Positions 11,068 through 19,751 of a stretch of DNA of 64,000 nucleotides are shown piece by piece (the first letter of the stretch is position 1; every line of letters starts with the position of its first letter). The position numbers were made by a program, and so were the translations under genes. A model generated the notes under the pieces. That model saw only the letters and a list, made by a program, of their open reading frames with translations, made no database searches and was not told where the DNA came from. The stretch comes from Streptomyces iranensis. Its GTDB lineage: Bacteria; Actinomycetota; Actinomycetes; Streptomycetales; Streptomycetaceae. The stretch covers positions 124,001 through 188,000 of the forward strand of contig NZ_JAGGLR010000022.1 of the NCBI RefSeq assembly GCF_017874715.1, read 5' to 3'.

Positions 11068-11433
11068 CTACCCCCGCGTCATCGAGAACCGGACCGGCCG
11101 GGAGCCGGGCCCGCCGAGGTGGGAGAACGGCTGCGTCCGCCAGTCCAGGCCCGCCGGAAGCGTCAGCAGCAGCGCGGCGTCCCGCTCGAACGCGTCCAGC
11201 GACGCGTCGGCGGGCTCGGCGTCGGTCACCCGGCGGCCGGTGCCGGCGCAGACCGTGAGCCCGAACGGGTCCCACGGAGACGAGCACAGCGCGTGCTCGG
11301 GAAGGACGTCCTCGTCGGCGAGGAGCGCGATGGGGCGCGCGCAGTCCGGGCAGATCACCCGGAACATCTCATAGGTGTCGTGGATCTCGTGGATATCGAT
11401 GTCGCCTGCGTCGAGGCGCTCGAGATGAGGCAT
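11068..11433 (-). CDS. Conserved hypothetical protein with a CPDC knuckle
   Basis: A 121-residue soluble protein with no domain I can name. It begins PHLERLDAGDIDIHEIHDTYEMF and contains one CxxC pair in VICPDCARPIALL, which may bind metal with Cys residues further on (HALCSSPW, TVCAGTG). The ATG at 11433 was preferred because GAGGGGG lies seven bases upstream; a longer frame with a Cys-rich N-terminus is open but lacks a convincing site. It is transcribed away from the Lrp regulator and towards the acyl-CoA dehydrogenase. Function unknown. Confidence 0.6.
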   Translation of the reverse strand: MPHLERLDAGDIDIHEIHDTYEMFRVICPDCARPIALLADEDVLPEHALCSSPWDPFGLTVCAGTGRRVTDAEPADASLDAFERDAALLLTLPAGLDWRTQPFSHLGGPGSRPVRFSMTRG

Positions 11434-11650
11434 GAGTTTCCCCCTCGGGTGGGCTGGCCAGGCGCGTCGGCCTCGACCACAGCAAGCATTTCCCTCGCGG
11501 CCGCATAGGTAATCGCCACATCTCATAGGACACCCATGAGGACATGTGGTGTTCGTCACATGCCCGGTGCAGGTGCGGCGTAGCGGGGCCTATGTCCGCT
11601 GTGCCTACCCGTTGTGCCGGAGCCCTCCCGACCACATAAGGTGATCGGCT

Positions 11651-12091
11651 GTGGAGGAGTTGGACAGACAGATCGTGGACTTGCTCGTCAAGGACGGCCG
11701 GATGAGCTACACGGACCTGGGCAAGGCCACCGGCCTGTCCACATCGGCCGTGCATCAGCGGGTTCGCCGTCTCGAGCAGCGGGGCGTGATCCGCGGCTAT
11801 GCCGCCGTCGTGGACCCCGAGGCCGTCGGGCTTCCCATTACCGCGTTCATCTCGGTCAAACCCTTCGACCCCAGCGCGCCCGACGACATCTCCGAGCGGC
11901 TCGCCGAGGTGCCCGAGATCGAGGCGTGCCACAGCGTCGCGGGAGACGAGAACTACATCCTCAAGGTGCGCGTCGCGACCCCGCTGGAGCTGGAGCACCT
12001 GCTCAGCCGGATCCGCTCGCTGGCCGGTGTCTCCACCCGCACCACCGTGGTCCTCTCCACGCCCTACGAGGCGCGCCCGCCGCGCGTCTGA
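11651..12091 (+). CDS. Lrp/AsnC family transcriptional regulator
   Basis: A 146-residue feast/famine regulator. The N-terminal helix-turn-helix covers residues about 1-50 (EELDRQIVDLLVKDGRMSY, LGKATGLSTSAVHQRVRRL). The C-terminal RAM ligand domain follows, including SVAGDENYILKV. These proteins bind an amino acid or amidated metabolite and form octamers. The GTG start at 11651 matches the conserved family N-terminus. The amidohydrolase begins 49 bases downstream on the same strand, so the two may be co-transcribed and the effector may relate to that enzyme's substrate. Confidence 0.9.
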   Translation: MEELDRQIVDLLVKDGRMSYTDLGKATGLSTSAVHQRVRRLEQRGVIRGYAAVVDPEAVGLPITAFISVKPFDPSAPDDISERLAEVPEIEACHSVAGDENYILKVRVATPLELEHLLSRIRSLAGVSTRTTVVLSTPYEARPPRV

Positions 12092-12140
12092 ACGCCCTCC
12101 CCGCACCCCTCATCGCATACCCCCATCGAGGCAGCCCGCC

Positions 12141-13784
12141 GTGAACGTCCCCACCCCCGCCCAGGCCCCCGAAGGCCGTACCGTCCTGCTGCGCGGAGGT
12201 GAGGTCCACAGCCCCGCCGATCCGTTCGCGACCGCGATGGTCGTCGAGCGAGGCACCGTCGCCTGGGTCGGCTCAGAAGGGGCCGCGGACGGCTTCGCGG
12301 ACGGAGTGGACGAGGTCATCCAGCTGGACGGGGCACTGGTGACGCCCGCCTTCACCGATGCGCATGTGCACACCACCGCGACCGGGCTCGCCCTCACCGG
12401 ACTCGATCTCACCGGTGCCCGTACGCTCGCCGACGCGCTGGAGCGGGTCCGCGCCCACGCCGCCGCCCACCCCGCCGACCGGGTGCTGCTCGGCCACGGC
12501 TGGGACGCCGCCCGCTGGCCCGAGGGGCGGCCGCCCTCCCGGGCCGAGCTGGACCGGGCGACCGGCGGCCGCCCCCTCTATCTCACCCGCATCGATGTGC
12601 ACTCCGCCGTCGTCACCACCGCACTCCTGGACCTCGTGCCCGGCGTGTCGGACCTGTCCGGGTACCACCCCGACACGCCGCTGACCGGCGCCGCCCACCA
12701 CGCCGTACGCGCCGCCGCCCACGCGGTCGTCACCGAGCGGCAGCGCGCCGACGCCCAGCGGGCCGCCCTCGCCCGCGCCGCCTCGCTCGGCATCGGCACC
12801 CTCCACGAATGCGCCGGGCCCGACATCTCCTCCGAGGACGACCTCACCGGGCTGCTCGAGCTCGCCGCCGGGGAGCCGGGGCCGCGGGTGTACGGCTACT
12901 GGGCCGAGGCCGCGAGCAGCGCCTCCGACCTGGACAAGGTGCGCGAACTCGGCGCCATCGGCGCGGCGGGCGACCTCTTCGTCGACGGGGCGCTCGGCTC
13001 GCATACGGCGTGTCTCCACCAGCCCTACGCCGACACGCCGCACACCGGCACCGCCTACCTGGACGCAGCGGCCGTCGCCGCCCATGTCACCGCCTGCACC
13101 GAGGCCGGGATCCAGGCCGGTTTCCACGCCATCGGCGACGCCGCCGTCACGGCCGTCGTGGAGGGCGTACGGGCCGCCGCCGACAAGGTCGGGCTCGCCC
13201 GCGTGCGCGCCGCCCGGCACCGCGTCGAACACGCCGAGATGTTCACCCCCGAGACCATCGCGGCCTTCGCAGACCTCGGCCTCACCGCCTCCGTCCAGCC
13301 CGCCTTCGACGCCCTGTGGGGCGGCGAGGACGGTATGTACGCCCAGCGGCTCGGCCCCGGGCGGGCCCGCACCCTCAACCCCTACGCGGCGCTGCTGCGC
13401 GCCGGAGTGCCCCTGGCGCTCGGCTCCGACAGCCCCGTCACCCCGCTCGACCCCTGGGGCACCGTGCGCGCCGCCGCCTTCCACCGCACCCCGGAGCACC
13501 GGATCTCCGTCCGCGCCGCCTTCACCGCCCACACCCGCGGCGGCTGGCGGGCCGTCGGACGGGACGACGCGGGCGTCCTGGCGCCCGGCGCGCCCGCCGA
13601 CTACGCGATCTGGCGGACCGGTGAGCTCATCGTGCAGGTGCCCGACACGCGGGTCGCCGGATGGTCCACCGACCCCCGCTCCGGCACTCCCGGTCTGCCC
13701 GACCTCACTCCCGGCGGCCAACTGCCCGTCTGCGTGCGCACGGTGGTGGGCGGACGCACCGTCCACCTCCGGCCGGACGAGTGA
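12141..13784 (+). CDS. Amidohydrolase, YtcJ-like
   Basis: A 547-residue metal-dependent hydrolase of the YtcJ (amidohydrolase 3) group. The metal-binding HxH is in FTDAHVHTTATG, further ligands lie in GFHAIGDAAV and RHRVEHAEM, and the catalytic Asp in LALGSDSPVTPLDPW. The C-terminal part closes the beta-sandwich domain (GVLAPGAPADYAIW). Related enzymes hydrolyse amides, formamides or cyclic amides; the exact substrate is unknown. The GTG at 12141 was chosen from the family N-terminus and the 49-base gap to the Lrp gene. No strong ribosome site is visible, which fits translation after the Lrp gene. Confidence 0.87.
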   Translation: MNVPTPAQAPEGRTVLLRGGEVHSPADPFATAMVVERGTVAWVGSEGAADGFADGVDEVIQLDGALVTPAFTDAHVHTTATGLALTGLDLTGARTLADALERVRAHAAAHPADRVLLGHGWDAARWPEGRPPSRAELDRATGGRPLYLTRIDVHSAVVTTALLDLVPGVSDLSGYHPDTPLTGAAHHAVRAAAHAVVTERQRADAQRAALARAASLGIGTLHECAGPDISSEDDLTGLLELAAGEPGPRVYGYWAEAASSASDLDKVRELGAIGAAGDLFVDGALGSHTACLHQPYADTPHTGTAYLDAAAVAAHVTACTEAGIQAGFHAIGDAAVTAVVEGVRAAADKVGLARVRAARHRVEHAEMFTPETIAAFADLGLTASVQPAFDALWGGEDGMYAQRLGPGRARTLNPYAALLRAGVPLALGSDSPVTPLDPWGTVRAAAFHRTPEHRISVRAAFTAHTRGGWRAVGRDDAGVLAPGAPADYAIWRTGELIVQVPDTRVAGWSTDPRSGTPGLPDLTPGGQLPVCVRTVVGGRTVHLRPDE

Positions 13785-14362
13785 CGCGCGGGCGCCCCGT
13801 ACCGCCGAACGATGAGCCCCCGGCCTGTCGTGGCATCTGAACACCGTCCGTACTGACCTGGTCATTTGAGGAAACGGCGCAGGTCATGTGGCTGTTGACA
13901 GGGTGCGGTCGGTGGCCGGTAGGTTCGGCCTCGTCCACCACAGGACGCCCGACCGGGGAATCTTCACGCAGTCGTCGAACGCCGCTGGGCCAGAGGGAGA
14001 CGCGCCGCCGTGGTGCGCCACCACTGGGAGCCAGGTCCAGTGCACGGGGGCGAGGGAGGGATCGCCGGGTCGGCAGGTGCGACCCGGGAGGGGCCCGGAC
14101 GCTCAGTAGACAACGGCTCTCGGTCGATCCGCAGCCAGCGGGTCCCAGGTCGGCCCGAAGGGCGTCGGGCCCCCACTCCGCACGCGCACACCGGCGGACC
14201 GCCCCCCGACGCGGGGGCGGGGCCGCCGCCGGGCGAGGGAACCCCCGCCATGGCCGAAGCGTTTCTCTACCCCGAGGTCACAATCCGCACCTCGGGACCA
14301 CTTCCGCGCGCCCGCGTTATACGGTCACCTCACCACAGCACGACCTGTAGGAAGGCCGCACC
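13785..14362 (+). other. Long region upstream of lnt: promoter candidate and possible leader
   Basis: These 578 bases contain no gene I can support. TTGACA at 13895-13900 followed after 19 bases by TAGGTT (13920-13925) is a plausible HrdB-type promoter, which would leave a leader of about 430 bases before lnt. A GC-rich hairpin (CGCCCCCCGACGCGGGGGCG) lies near 14207. Open frames here have no coding-like base pattern. Confidence 0.4.
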
Positions 14363-16342
14363 GTGCCATCGGGTTCCGACACCACCGCCGAAGCCGCCCC
14401 CACCGGGCCGGACGCAGACCGACCGGGTCAGCGGACGACCGGCTCCGCCGCCACGCCGCCCACGGAGGGCGCCGATGGCGCTGAGGGCGGTGACGCCGTG
14501 GGGGGTCGTGAGCCCGTCGAGGGCGGTGACGCCGTGGGGGGTCGTAAGCCGCCCGTCGAGGGCCGTGACGCAGTCGGGGGCCGTGCCGCCGTCGAGGGCG
14601 GCGAATCCGGCGCGACCGGGTCTGCCGCGTCTGGGACCGCCGGCCCCGGGGCCGCCGCGTCCGGTGCCGCCTCCAGCGCCCCCGGGGCCGCTTCCGCCCC
14701 CATAGCCGCCTCCGCTCCGTCCCCCGGGGCGTCCGCCACGCCGTCCGCCGGGGAGCGGCGGCCCGGCCGGCTGCGCCGCCTCGGCCTGCTCGCCCGCCGC
14801 GAGGCGCGGCGCAGCGCGCTCGCGGCGGTCAGCGGGCTCGTGCTCGGCCTGGCCTTCCCGCCGTTCGGGGTGTGGCCGCTGTCCCTGGTGGCCGTCGCCG
14901 CCCTGGCCCTGCTCACCCACGGCCGGACCGCCCGCCAGGGCGCCTGGACGGGCTTCGCCTTCGGGGTGCCGTTCTTCCTGCTGCTGCTGAAGTGGCTCAG
15001 CGTGGTGGGCTGGGACGCGGTGGTGGGCCTGTCCGTCATCGAGGCGGCCTTCCTCGCCCTGATGGGGGCGGGCCTGGCCCTGGTCTCCCGGCTGCCCGTA
15101 CCGGCCCTGTGGCCGCTGTGGACGGCCTGTCTGTGGGTCGCCGAGGAGTGGGCCCGCGACCGGGTGCCCTTCGGCGGCTTCCCCTGGGGCCGGCTGGCCT
15201 TCGCCAACACCGGCTCGCCCTACACCCCGCTCGCCGCGCTCGGCGGCGCCCCGCTGGTCACCTTCGGCGTCGCCCTGACGGGCGGAGCGCTCGCCGGTGC
15301 CGCGCTCACCCTGTGGCGGCTGCGCGCCGCCGGGGGCTTCTCGCCGCGCCGCGCCCTGCCCGCCGCCGGGGCCGTGGCCGTCGCGGCCGCCGTGACGGCC
15401 GCCGGATTCGCGGTGCCCATCCCCACCGCCGCCGACGACTCGGTCGACATCGCCGTCGTCCAGGGCGATGTGCAGCAGCCCGGTATGGACTTCCTGGGCC
15501 GGCCGATGATGATCCTCGACAACCATGTGAAGGCGACCCTGAACCTGGCGAAGGACATCAAGGCGGGCCGGATCGCCAAGCCCGATCTCGTCATATGGCC
15601 GGAAAACGCCTCCGACCTCGATCCCTTCCAGTATCGGGAGGCGTACGCCCGGATCGACGAGGCCGTGAAGTCGATCGGCGTTCCGGTGCTGGTCGGCGCC
15701 CTGGTCGACCATCCGACCAAACAGGGCTATGTGGAGAACCAGGGCATCGTCTGGGATCCGAAGAGCGGCCCCGGCGCCTCGTACACCAAGCAGCACCCGG
15801 TGCCCTTCGGTGAGTACGTCCCCTTCCGCCGGGAGCTCAGCAAGGTCATCACCCGGCTGCAGCGGGTGCCCCGCGACTTCTACCCCGGTGATCACACCGG
15901 TGTGCTGAACGTCGGCCCGGCGCGGCTCGGCGATGTGATCTGCTTCGAGGTCGCCTACGACGAGATCGTGCGCGACACGGTCAACGCGGGCGCTCGGGCG
16001 ATCGTCGTCCAGACCAACAACGCCACCTATGGACGCAGCGGCCAGCCCGAGCAGCAGCTGGTCATGTCCAAGCTGAGGGCGATCGAACACGGCCGGCCGG
16101 TGATCACCGCGGCCACCAGCGGGATCAGTGCCGTGGTCTCCCCGGATGGCACGATCGAGCAGCGGACGAAAGAATTCACGCAAGATGTGCTCACCGCGCG
16201 CATCCCGCTGCGTGACGGCAAGACCCTGGCCGACCGCGTCGGTGCGACCCCCGAGTGGGTGCTCGCTATGGTGGGCGTTCTGTCCTGCGCGGCCGCGATC
16301 ATGATCGGCCGTCGGGGACGTACGGACAAGAAGGGGCAGTAG
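14363..16342 (+). CDS. lnt: Apolipoprotein N-acyltransferase
   Basis: A 659-residue membrane enzyme that N-acylates the lipoprotein N-terminal Cys. About 130 N-terminal residues are Ala/Gly-rich and repetitive (GGDAVGGREPVEGG units), unlike the standard family start. Six or so membrane helices follow (LGLAFPPFGVWPLSL, FLLLLKWLS), then the nitrilase-like domain. Its catalytic triad is visible: Glu in VIWPENASD, Lys in YTKQHPVPFGEY and Cys in DVICFEVAYD. The GTG start at 14363 has GTAGGAAGG upstream. It runs directly into ppm1 two bases later; the pair is found fused or adjacent in other actinomycetes. Confidence 0.93.
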   Translation: MPSGSDTTAEAAPTGPDADRPGQRTTGSAATPPTEGADGAEGGDAVGGREPVEGGDAVGGRKPPVEGRDAVGGRAAVEGGESGATGSAASGTAGPGAAASGAASSAPGAASAPIAASAPSPGASATPSAGERRPGRLRRLGLLARREARRSALAAVSGLVLGLAFPPFGVWPLSLVAVAALALLTHGRTARQGAWTGFAFGVPFFLLLLKWLSVVGWDAVVGLSVIEAAFLALMGAGLALVSRLPVPALWPLWTACLWVAEEWARDRVPFGGFPWGRLAFANTGSPYTPLAALGGAPLVTFGVALTGGALAGAALTLWRLRAAGGFSPRRALPAAGAVAVAAAVTAAGFAVPIPTAADDSVDIAVVQGDVQQPGMDFLGRPMMILDNHVKATLNLAKDIKAGRIAKPDLVIWPENASDLDPFQYREAYARIDEAVKSIGVPVLVGALVDHPTKQGYVENQGIVWDPKSGPGASYTKQHPVPFGEYVPFRRELSKVITRLQRVPRDFYPGDHTGVLNVGPARLGDVICFEVAYDEIVRDTVNAGARAIVVQTNNATYGRSGQPEQQLVMSKLRAIEHGRPVITAATSGISAVVSPDGTIEQRTKEFTQDVLTARIPLRDGKTLADRVGATPEWVLAMVGVLSCAAAIMIGRRGRTDKKGQ

Positions 16343-16344
16343 CC

Positions 16345-17232
16345 GTGAGCGACGCACGCGAGGCCGAGGAGCCTGGCACCAAGGCCGACGAGCCGAGCGC
16401 GAAGGCCGAGGAGGCCGGCGCCGAGGCCGAGGAGCCGCGCCGTAGCAACGAGGGCCAGGACGACGGTGGCCGGCGGAAGTACGGTCCGCTCGGTACGACC
16501 TTGGTGATCATCCCGACCTACAACGAGGCGGAGAACATCAAGCCGATCGTCGCGCGGGTCCGGGAGTCGGTGCCGGACGCGCACGTCCTCGTAGCGGACG
16601 ACAACAGCCCGGACGGCACGGGCAAGGTCGCCGATGAGCTGGCCGCGGAGGACGACCACGTCAAGGTCTTGCACCGCAAGGGCAAGGAGGGCCTCGGCGC
16701 CGCCTATCTGGCCGGGTTCCGCTGGGGCATCGAGCACGGCTACGGCGTGCTGGTGGAGATGGACGCCGACGGCTCGCACCAGCCCGAGGAGCTGCCCCGG
16801 CTGCTCACCGCGCTCAAGGGCGCGGATCTGGTGATCGGCTCCCGCTGGGTGCCCGGCGGCCGCATCGTCAACTGGCCCAAGTCCCGCGAGTTCATCTCCC
16901 GGGGCGGCAGCACCTACTCCCGCCTGCTCCTCGATGTCCCGATCCGCGACATGACGGCGGGCTACCGGGCGTTCCGCAAGGAGACGCTCGAGGGCATCGG
17001 CATGGACGAGGTCGCCTCCCAGGGCTACTGCTTCCAGATCGACCTGGCCTGGCGGGCCATCAAGGCGGGCTTCCACGTCATCGAGGTCCCGGTCACCTTC
17101 ATCGAACGCGAGCGCGGCGAGAGCAAGATGAGCCGCGACATCGTCACGGAGGCCGCCTGGCGGGTGATGTCCTGGGGCGTGGGCTCGCGGGTCAACAAGG
17201 TGCTGGGCCGCAAGGATTCCAAGGAGTCCTAG
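16345..17232 (+). CDS. ppm1: Polyprenol-phosphate mannosyltransferase (Ppm1/DPM-like)
   Basis: A 295-residue GT2 glycosyltransferase that transfers mannose from GDP-mannose to polyprenyl phosphate, the donor for protein O-mannosylation and mannolipids. After a 45-residue acidic, disordered lead the GT2 fold begins at LVIIPTYNEAENI. Next come VADDNSPDGTG, the metal-binding VEMDADGSHQPEE and GSRWVPGG, and the domain ends with RERGESKMS. No membrane helices are present, as in the catalytic half of mycobacterial Ppm1. The GTG at 16345 is two bases after the lnt stop, so translation is coupled. Lnt can act as the membrane partner in mycobacteria; this arrangement suggests the same. Confidence 0.92.
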   Translation: MSDAREAEEPGTKADEPSAKAEEAGAEAEEPRRSNEGQDDGGRRKYGPLGTTLVIIPTYNEAENIKPIVARVRESVPDAHVLVADDNSPDGTGKVADELAAEDDHVKVLHRKGKEGLGAAYLAGFRWGIEHGYGVLVEMDADGSHQPEELPRLLTALKGADLVIGSRWVPGGRIVNWPKSREFISRGGSTYSRLLLDVPIRDMTAGYRAFRKETLEGIGMDEVASQGYCFQIDLAWRAIKAGFHVIEVPVTFIERERGESKMSRDIVTEAAWRVMSWGVGSRVNKVLGRKDSKES

Positions 17233-17358
17233 GCCCGGATCCCGGACCCCGGGCCCGGTTCTCCGGTCCCCGAGGCCGGGCCGCACTCCGCGCTCGGAGT
17301 AGTCCCGCGAGCGATGTTCCGCCCCGTACCGGACACTTGAGGCGGAAGGAGGCGGAAC

Positions 17359-17547
17359 ATGGCTAAAGCGACCGCCAAGAGCGGGAAGACGTCGGGGCGC
17401 CGCATGGCGGCCCGCGGGGGCGCCAAGTCGGGCGGCATGGAGACGCGGACCAAGGAGGATCTGTACCGCGAGGCCCAGAAGGCGGGCATCGAGGGCAGAT
17501 CCCAGATGTCCAAGAGCCAGCTGATCTCGGCACTGCGCCACCGCTGA
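17359..17547 (+). CDS. Small basic protein with SAP/Rho-N-like motif
   Basis: A 62-residue protein: a Lys/Gly/Ala-rich basic tail (AKATAKSGKTSGRRM) is followed by TKEDLYREAQKAGIEG and MSKSQLISALR. That second part resembles the helix-extended-helix of SAP or Rho N-terminal domains, which bind nucleic acid. GGAGG sits six bases before the ATG at 17359. Small nucleic-acid-binding proteins of this form are common in Streptomyces, but the target is unknown. It lies 126 bases after ppm1 and converges on the antiporter operon. Confidence 0.75.
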   Translation: MAKATAKSGKTSGRRMAARGGAKSGGMETRTKEDLYREAQKAGIEGRSQMSKSQLISALRHR

Positions 17548-17559
17548 CCACTGACCTGG

Positions 17560-17581
17560 GGGACCGGGCGTGCCCGGTCCC
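17560..17581. terminator. Hairpin between convergent small gene and antiporter operon
   Basis: GGGACCGGGC and GCCCGGTCCC form a perfect 10-bp stem with a two-base turn, six bases before the mrpD stop and 12 after the small gene's stop. Confidence 0.65.
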
Positions 17582-17587
17582 GTCGGC

Positions 17588-19402
17588 TCAGCGGACCCCC
17601 GGGACGGTCAGCAGCGTGAGCAGCGCCGTCCCGGCGATCAGCCAGGCGACGTAATCGCCGATATGCCCGGACTGCAGTCGTCGTACGGGCGCGAGTAGCG
17701 CGGCCGTCCCGGTGTGGACCGGCCGCCGTACCGCCAGTGTGGCCAGGGTGATGGCGAGGGCCGCGGAGAGCAGCCCGAGCAGGATCCCGGTCAGCTGCCA
17801 GTGCGGTGGCGGATGCGCCGGGGCGGCCGTGGCATGTCCGTCGAGGACCGTCCGGCGGTAGCCGCCGGTGTCGGTGAACAGCGCCCCGGCCCGGCCGACC
17901 GCGGACCCGACGGCCGGGATCACCCCGAGGGCCAGCGACGCGGCCAGCAGCGCGGCGGGCACCGCCAGCAGCGGCACCGGGATGCGCAGGAGGCGGCCGC
18001 GGGTCTCGGGCTCCTCCTCGCCGGTGGTCTCCGGGCCGCCCTCCTCCTCGTCCCGGGGCCGCCGGCCCACTCCGGCGAAGATCCGCAGCCCGGCGCGCAG
18101 CACCGCGCCCCCGGTCACCGCCGACACCAGCACGTAGAGCGCGGGCAGCCATCCGGCGGTGTGCCCCGCGGCCTCCTCCGCGGCGGCCTTGCCGAGCCCG
18201 GAGCCGAACGGCGGCAGCCCGCACAGGGCCAGCCCGCCCACCGCGAACAGCACGCCGACCGCCGGCAGCTCCCGGGCCCGCCCGAACAGCTCGTACTCGT
18301 CCACGGTCGCGTACCGGTCCAGCAGCACCCCGGCGCAGGCGAAGAGCGCCGCCTTCACACCCGCGTGGCCCAGCACGTACAGCGCCGTCCCCGAGATCCC
18401 CTCGGGGGTCAGCACGGCGACGCCGATCAGGAACAGCCCGGTGTGGGCCACGGTCGAGAACGCCAGCAGCCGTTTGAGATGGCGCTGCTGCCAGCACATC
18501 ACCGCGCCCAGCAGCGCCGTGAGGACGCCCAGCACCAGCAGGGCGCGGGTGAAGTCGGGGTGGGAGAGCCCTCCGGGCCCTGAGAAGACCGTCCAGTAGA
18601 CCCGGGCGACCCCGTAGACACCGAGCTCCACCATCACCCCGGACAGCAGCATGCACACGGGTGTCGGCGCGACCGCGTGTGCGTCGGGCAGCCAGAAGTG
18701 GAACGGAACGGCGGCCGCCTTCACCAGCAGCCCGGTGGTCACCAGGACGAACGCGGCGAGCACCAGCCCGTCCGGCCCGTCCGTGTCCAGCCTCCGCCCG
18801 ATCTGGGCGAACCCCAGCTCCCCGGTGCGCGCGTACAGCAGTGTGATGCCCAGCAAGGTGACGTAGCCGCCGAGGGAGTTCACCACCCCGAAGGCCAGCG
18901 CGCCCTGCAGCGGTTTGGGCTCCTCGACCCGGAAGCCGGTCAGCGCGTAGGCGACCACGCCCATCAGCTCGAAGAAGACGAAGGCGTTGAACAGGTCGCC
19001 GGTCAGCGCGAAACCGCACATGCCCGCCTGGAACACCAGGATCAGCGCGGGGAAGGAGCCGGTGTGACGGCGCGGCGGCTCCTCGAAGTAGCGCCAGGAG
19101 TAGACGAGGACGGCGACGACGAGCAGCGAGACCAGCGCCGCGAGCCCGGCCCCCAGCGGATCGCCGACCAGCACGATGCCCACCCGCCGCCAGCCGCCCA
19201 CCCACTCCACCGGATACGTCCCCGGTCCGGGACGACCGGCCCGGAACAGCACCAGGAGCGCCGTGGCGGCGGTGGCGGCGGCGAAGGCGCAGCCCACGAT
19301 GTCGGAGACCAGCCGGGGCAGCCGCCGTCCGGTGGCCACCAGCACCGCCGCGCCCAGCAGCGGCACCGCCACCACCAGCGGCAGCAGTCGCGCGGTGTCC
19401 AC
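17588..19402 (-). CDS. mrpD: Mrp/Mbh-type antiporter large subunit (MrpD / NuoL-M family)
   Basis: A 604-residue protein with about 14 membrane helices, the proton-pumping subunit related to NuoM and MrpD. Family features include LTGDLFNAFVFFELMGVVAY, with its helix-5 Glu, and FHFWLPDAHAVAPTPV with the conserved His, followed by FLIGVAVLTPEG. The C-terminal tail is longer than in classic MrpD, with an acidic loop (RDEEEGGPETTGEEE). GTG at 19402, four bases after the mrpC stop. It is the last gene of a six-gene operon and the only large NuoL-type subunit in it, so no MrpA N-domain is present. Confidence 0.9.
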   Translation of the reverse strand: MDTARLLPLVVAVPLLGAAVLVATGRRLPRLVSDIVGCAFAAATAATALLVLFRAGRPGPGTYPVEWVGGWRRVGIVLVGDPLGAGLAALVSLLVVAVLVYSWRYFEEPPRRHTGSFPALILVFQAGMCGFALTGDLFNAFVFFELMGVVAYALTGFRVEEPKPLQGALAFGVVNSLGGYVTLLGITLLYARTGELGFAQIGRRLDTDGPDGLVLAAFVLVTTGLLVKAAAVPFHFWLPDAHAVAPTPVCMLLSGVMVELGVYGVARVYWTVFSGPGGLSHPDFTRALLVLGVLTALLGAVMCWQQRHLKRLLAFSTVAHTGLFLIGVAVLTPEGISGTALYVLGHAGVKAALFACAGVLLDRYATVDEYELFGRARELPAVGVLFAVGGLALCGLPPFGSGLGKAAAEEAAGHTAGWLPALYVLVSAVTGGAVLRAGLRIFAGVGRRPRDEEEGGPETTGEEEPETRGRLLRIPVPLLAVPAALLAASLALGVIPAVGSAVGRAGALFTDTGGYRRTVLDGHATAAPAHPPPHWQLTGILLGLLSAALAITLATLAVRRPVHTGTAALLAPVRRLQSGHIGDYVAWLIAGTALLTLLTVPGVR

Positions 19403-19406
19403 CCGG

Positions 19407-19751
19407 TCAGCCCTTCAGCTCGGACAGGGCGTCCGGGTCGACCGTGCCATGACGTTTGCGGAGCTGGACGACGAGCGCGAGCAGCAGCGCGGTCACGGTC
19501 GCGCCGACCACGATGTCGGTGAGGGCGAGCGCCTGGACGACCGGGTCGACCACGCGGCTGTTCGTGGGCGCGTCGGCGAAGACCGGGGCGGTGCCGCCGT
19601 TCCGGTAGCCGACGGCGAGCAGCAGCACATAGGTGGAGGACTGGGTGACGGCCAGACATCCCACGGCATGGATGAGGTCCCGGCTGGTCACCAGCCCGTA
19701 CACACCGATCAGAAAGATCCATCCGGCGACCAGATACGGCAGGACCGTCAC
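19407..19751 (-). CDS. mrpC: MrpC-like subunit (NuoK family)
   Basis: A 114-residue, three-helix membrane protein of the NuoK/MrpC family. PYLVAGWIFLIGVYGLVTSRDLIHAVGC matches helix 1 and its turn when read in parts, and the second half has the family signature VVDPVVQALALTDIVVG, where Pro and Thr line the ion path. Start GTG at 19751 overlaps the preceding stop by four bases (GTGA). It links the MrpB-like and MrpD-like subunits of the complex. Confidence 0.9.
   Translation of the reverse strand: MTVLPYLVAGWIFLIGVYGLVTSRDLIHAVGCLAVTQSSTYVLLLAVGYRNGGTAPVFADAPTNSRVVDPVVQALALTDIVVGATVTALLLALVVQLRKRHGTVDPDALSELKG

Noticed and set aside
14330..16357. 675-residue open frame on the - strand
   Set aside because: Shadow of lnt, whose catalytic triad is clear on the + strand.
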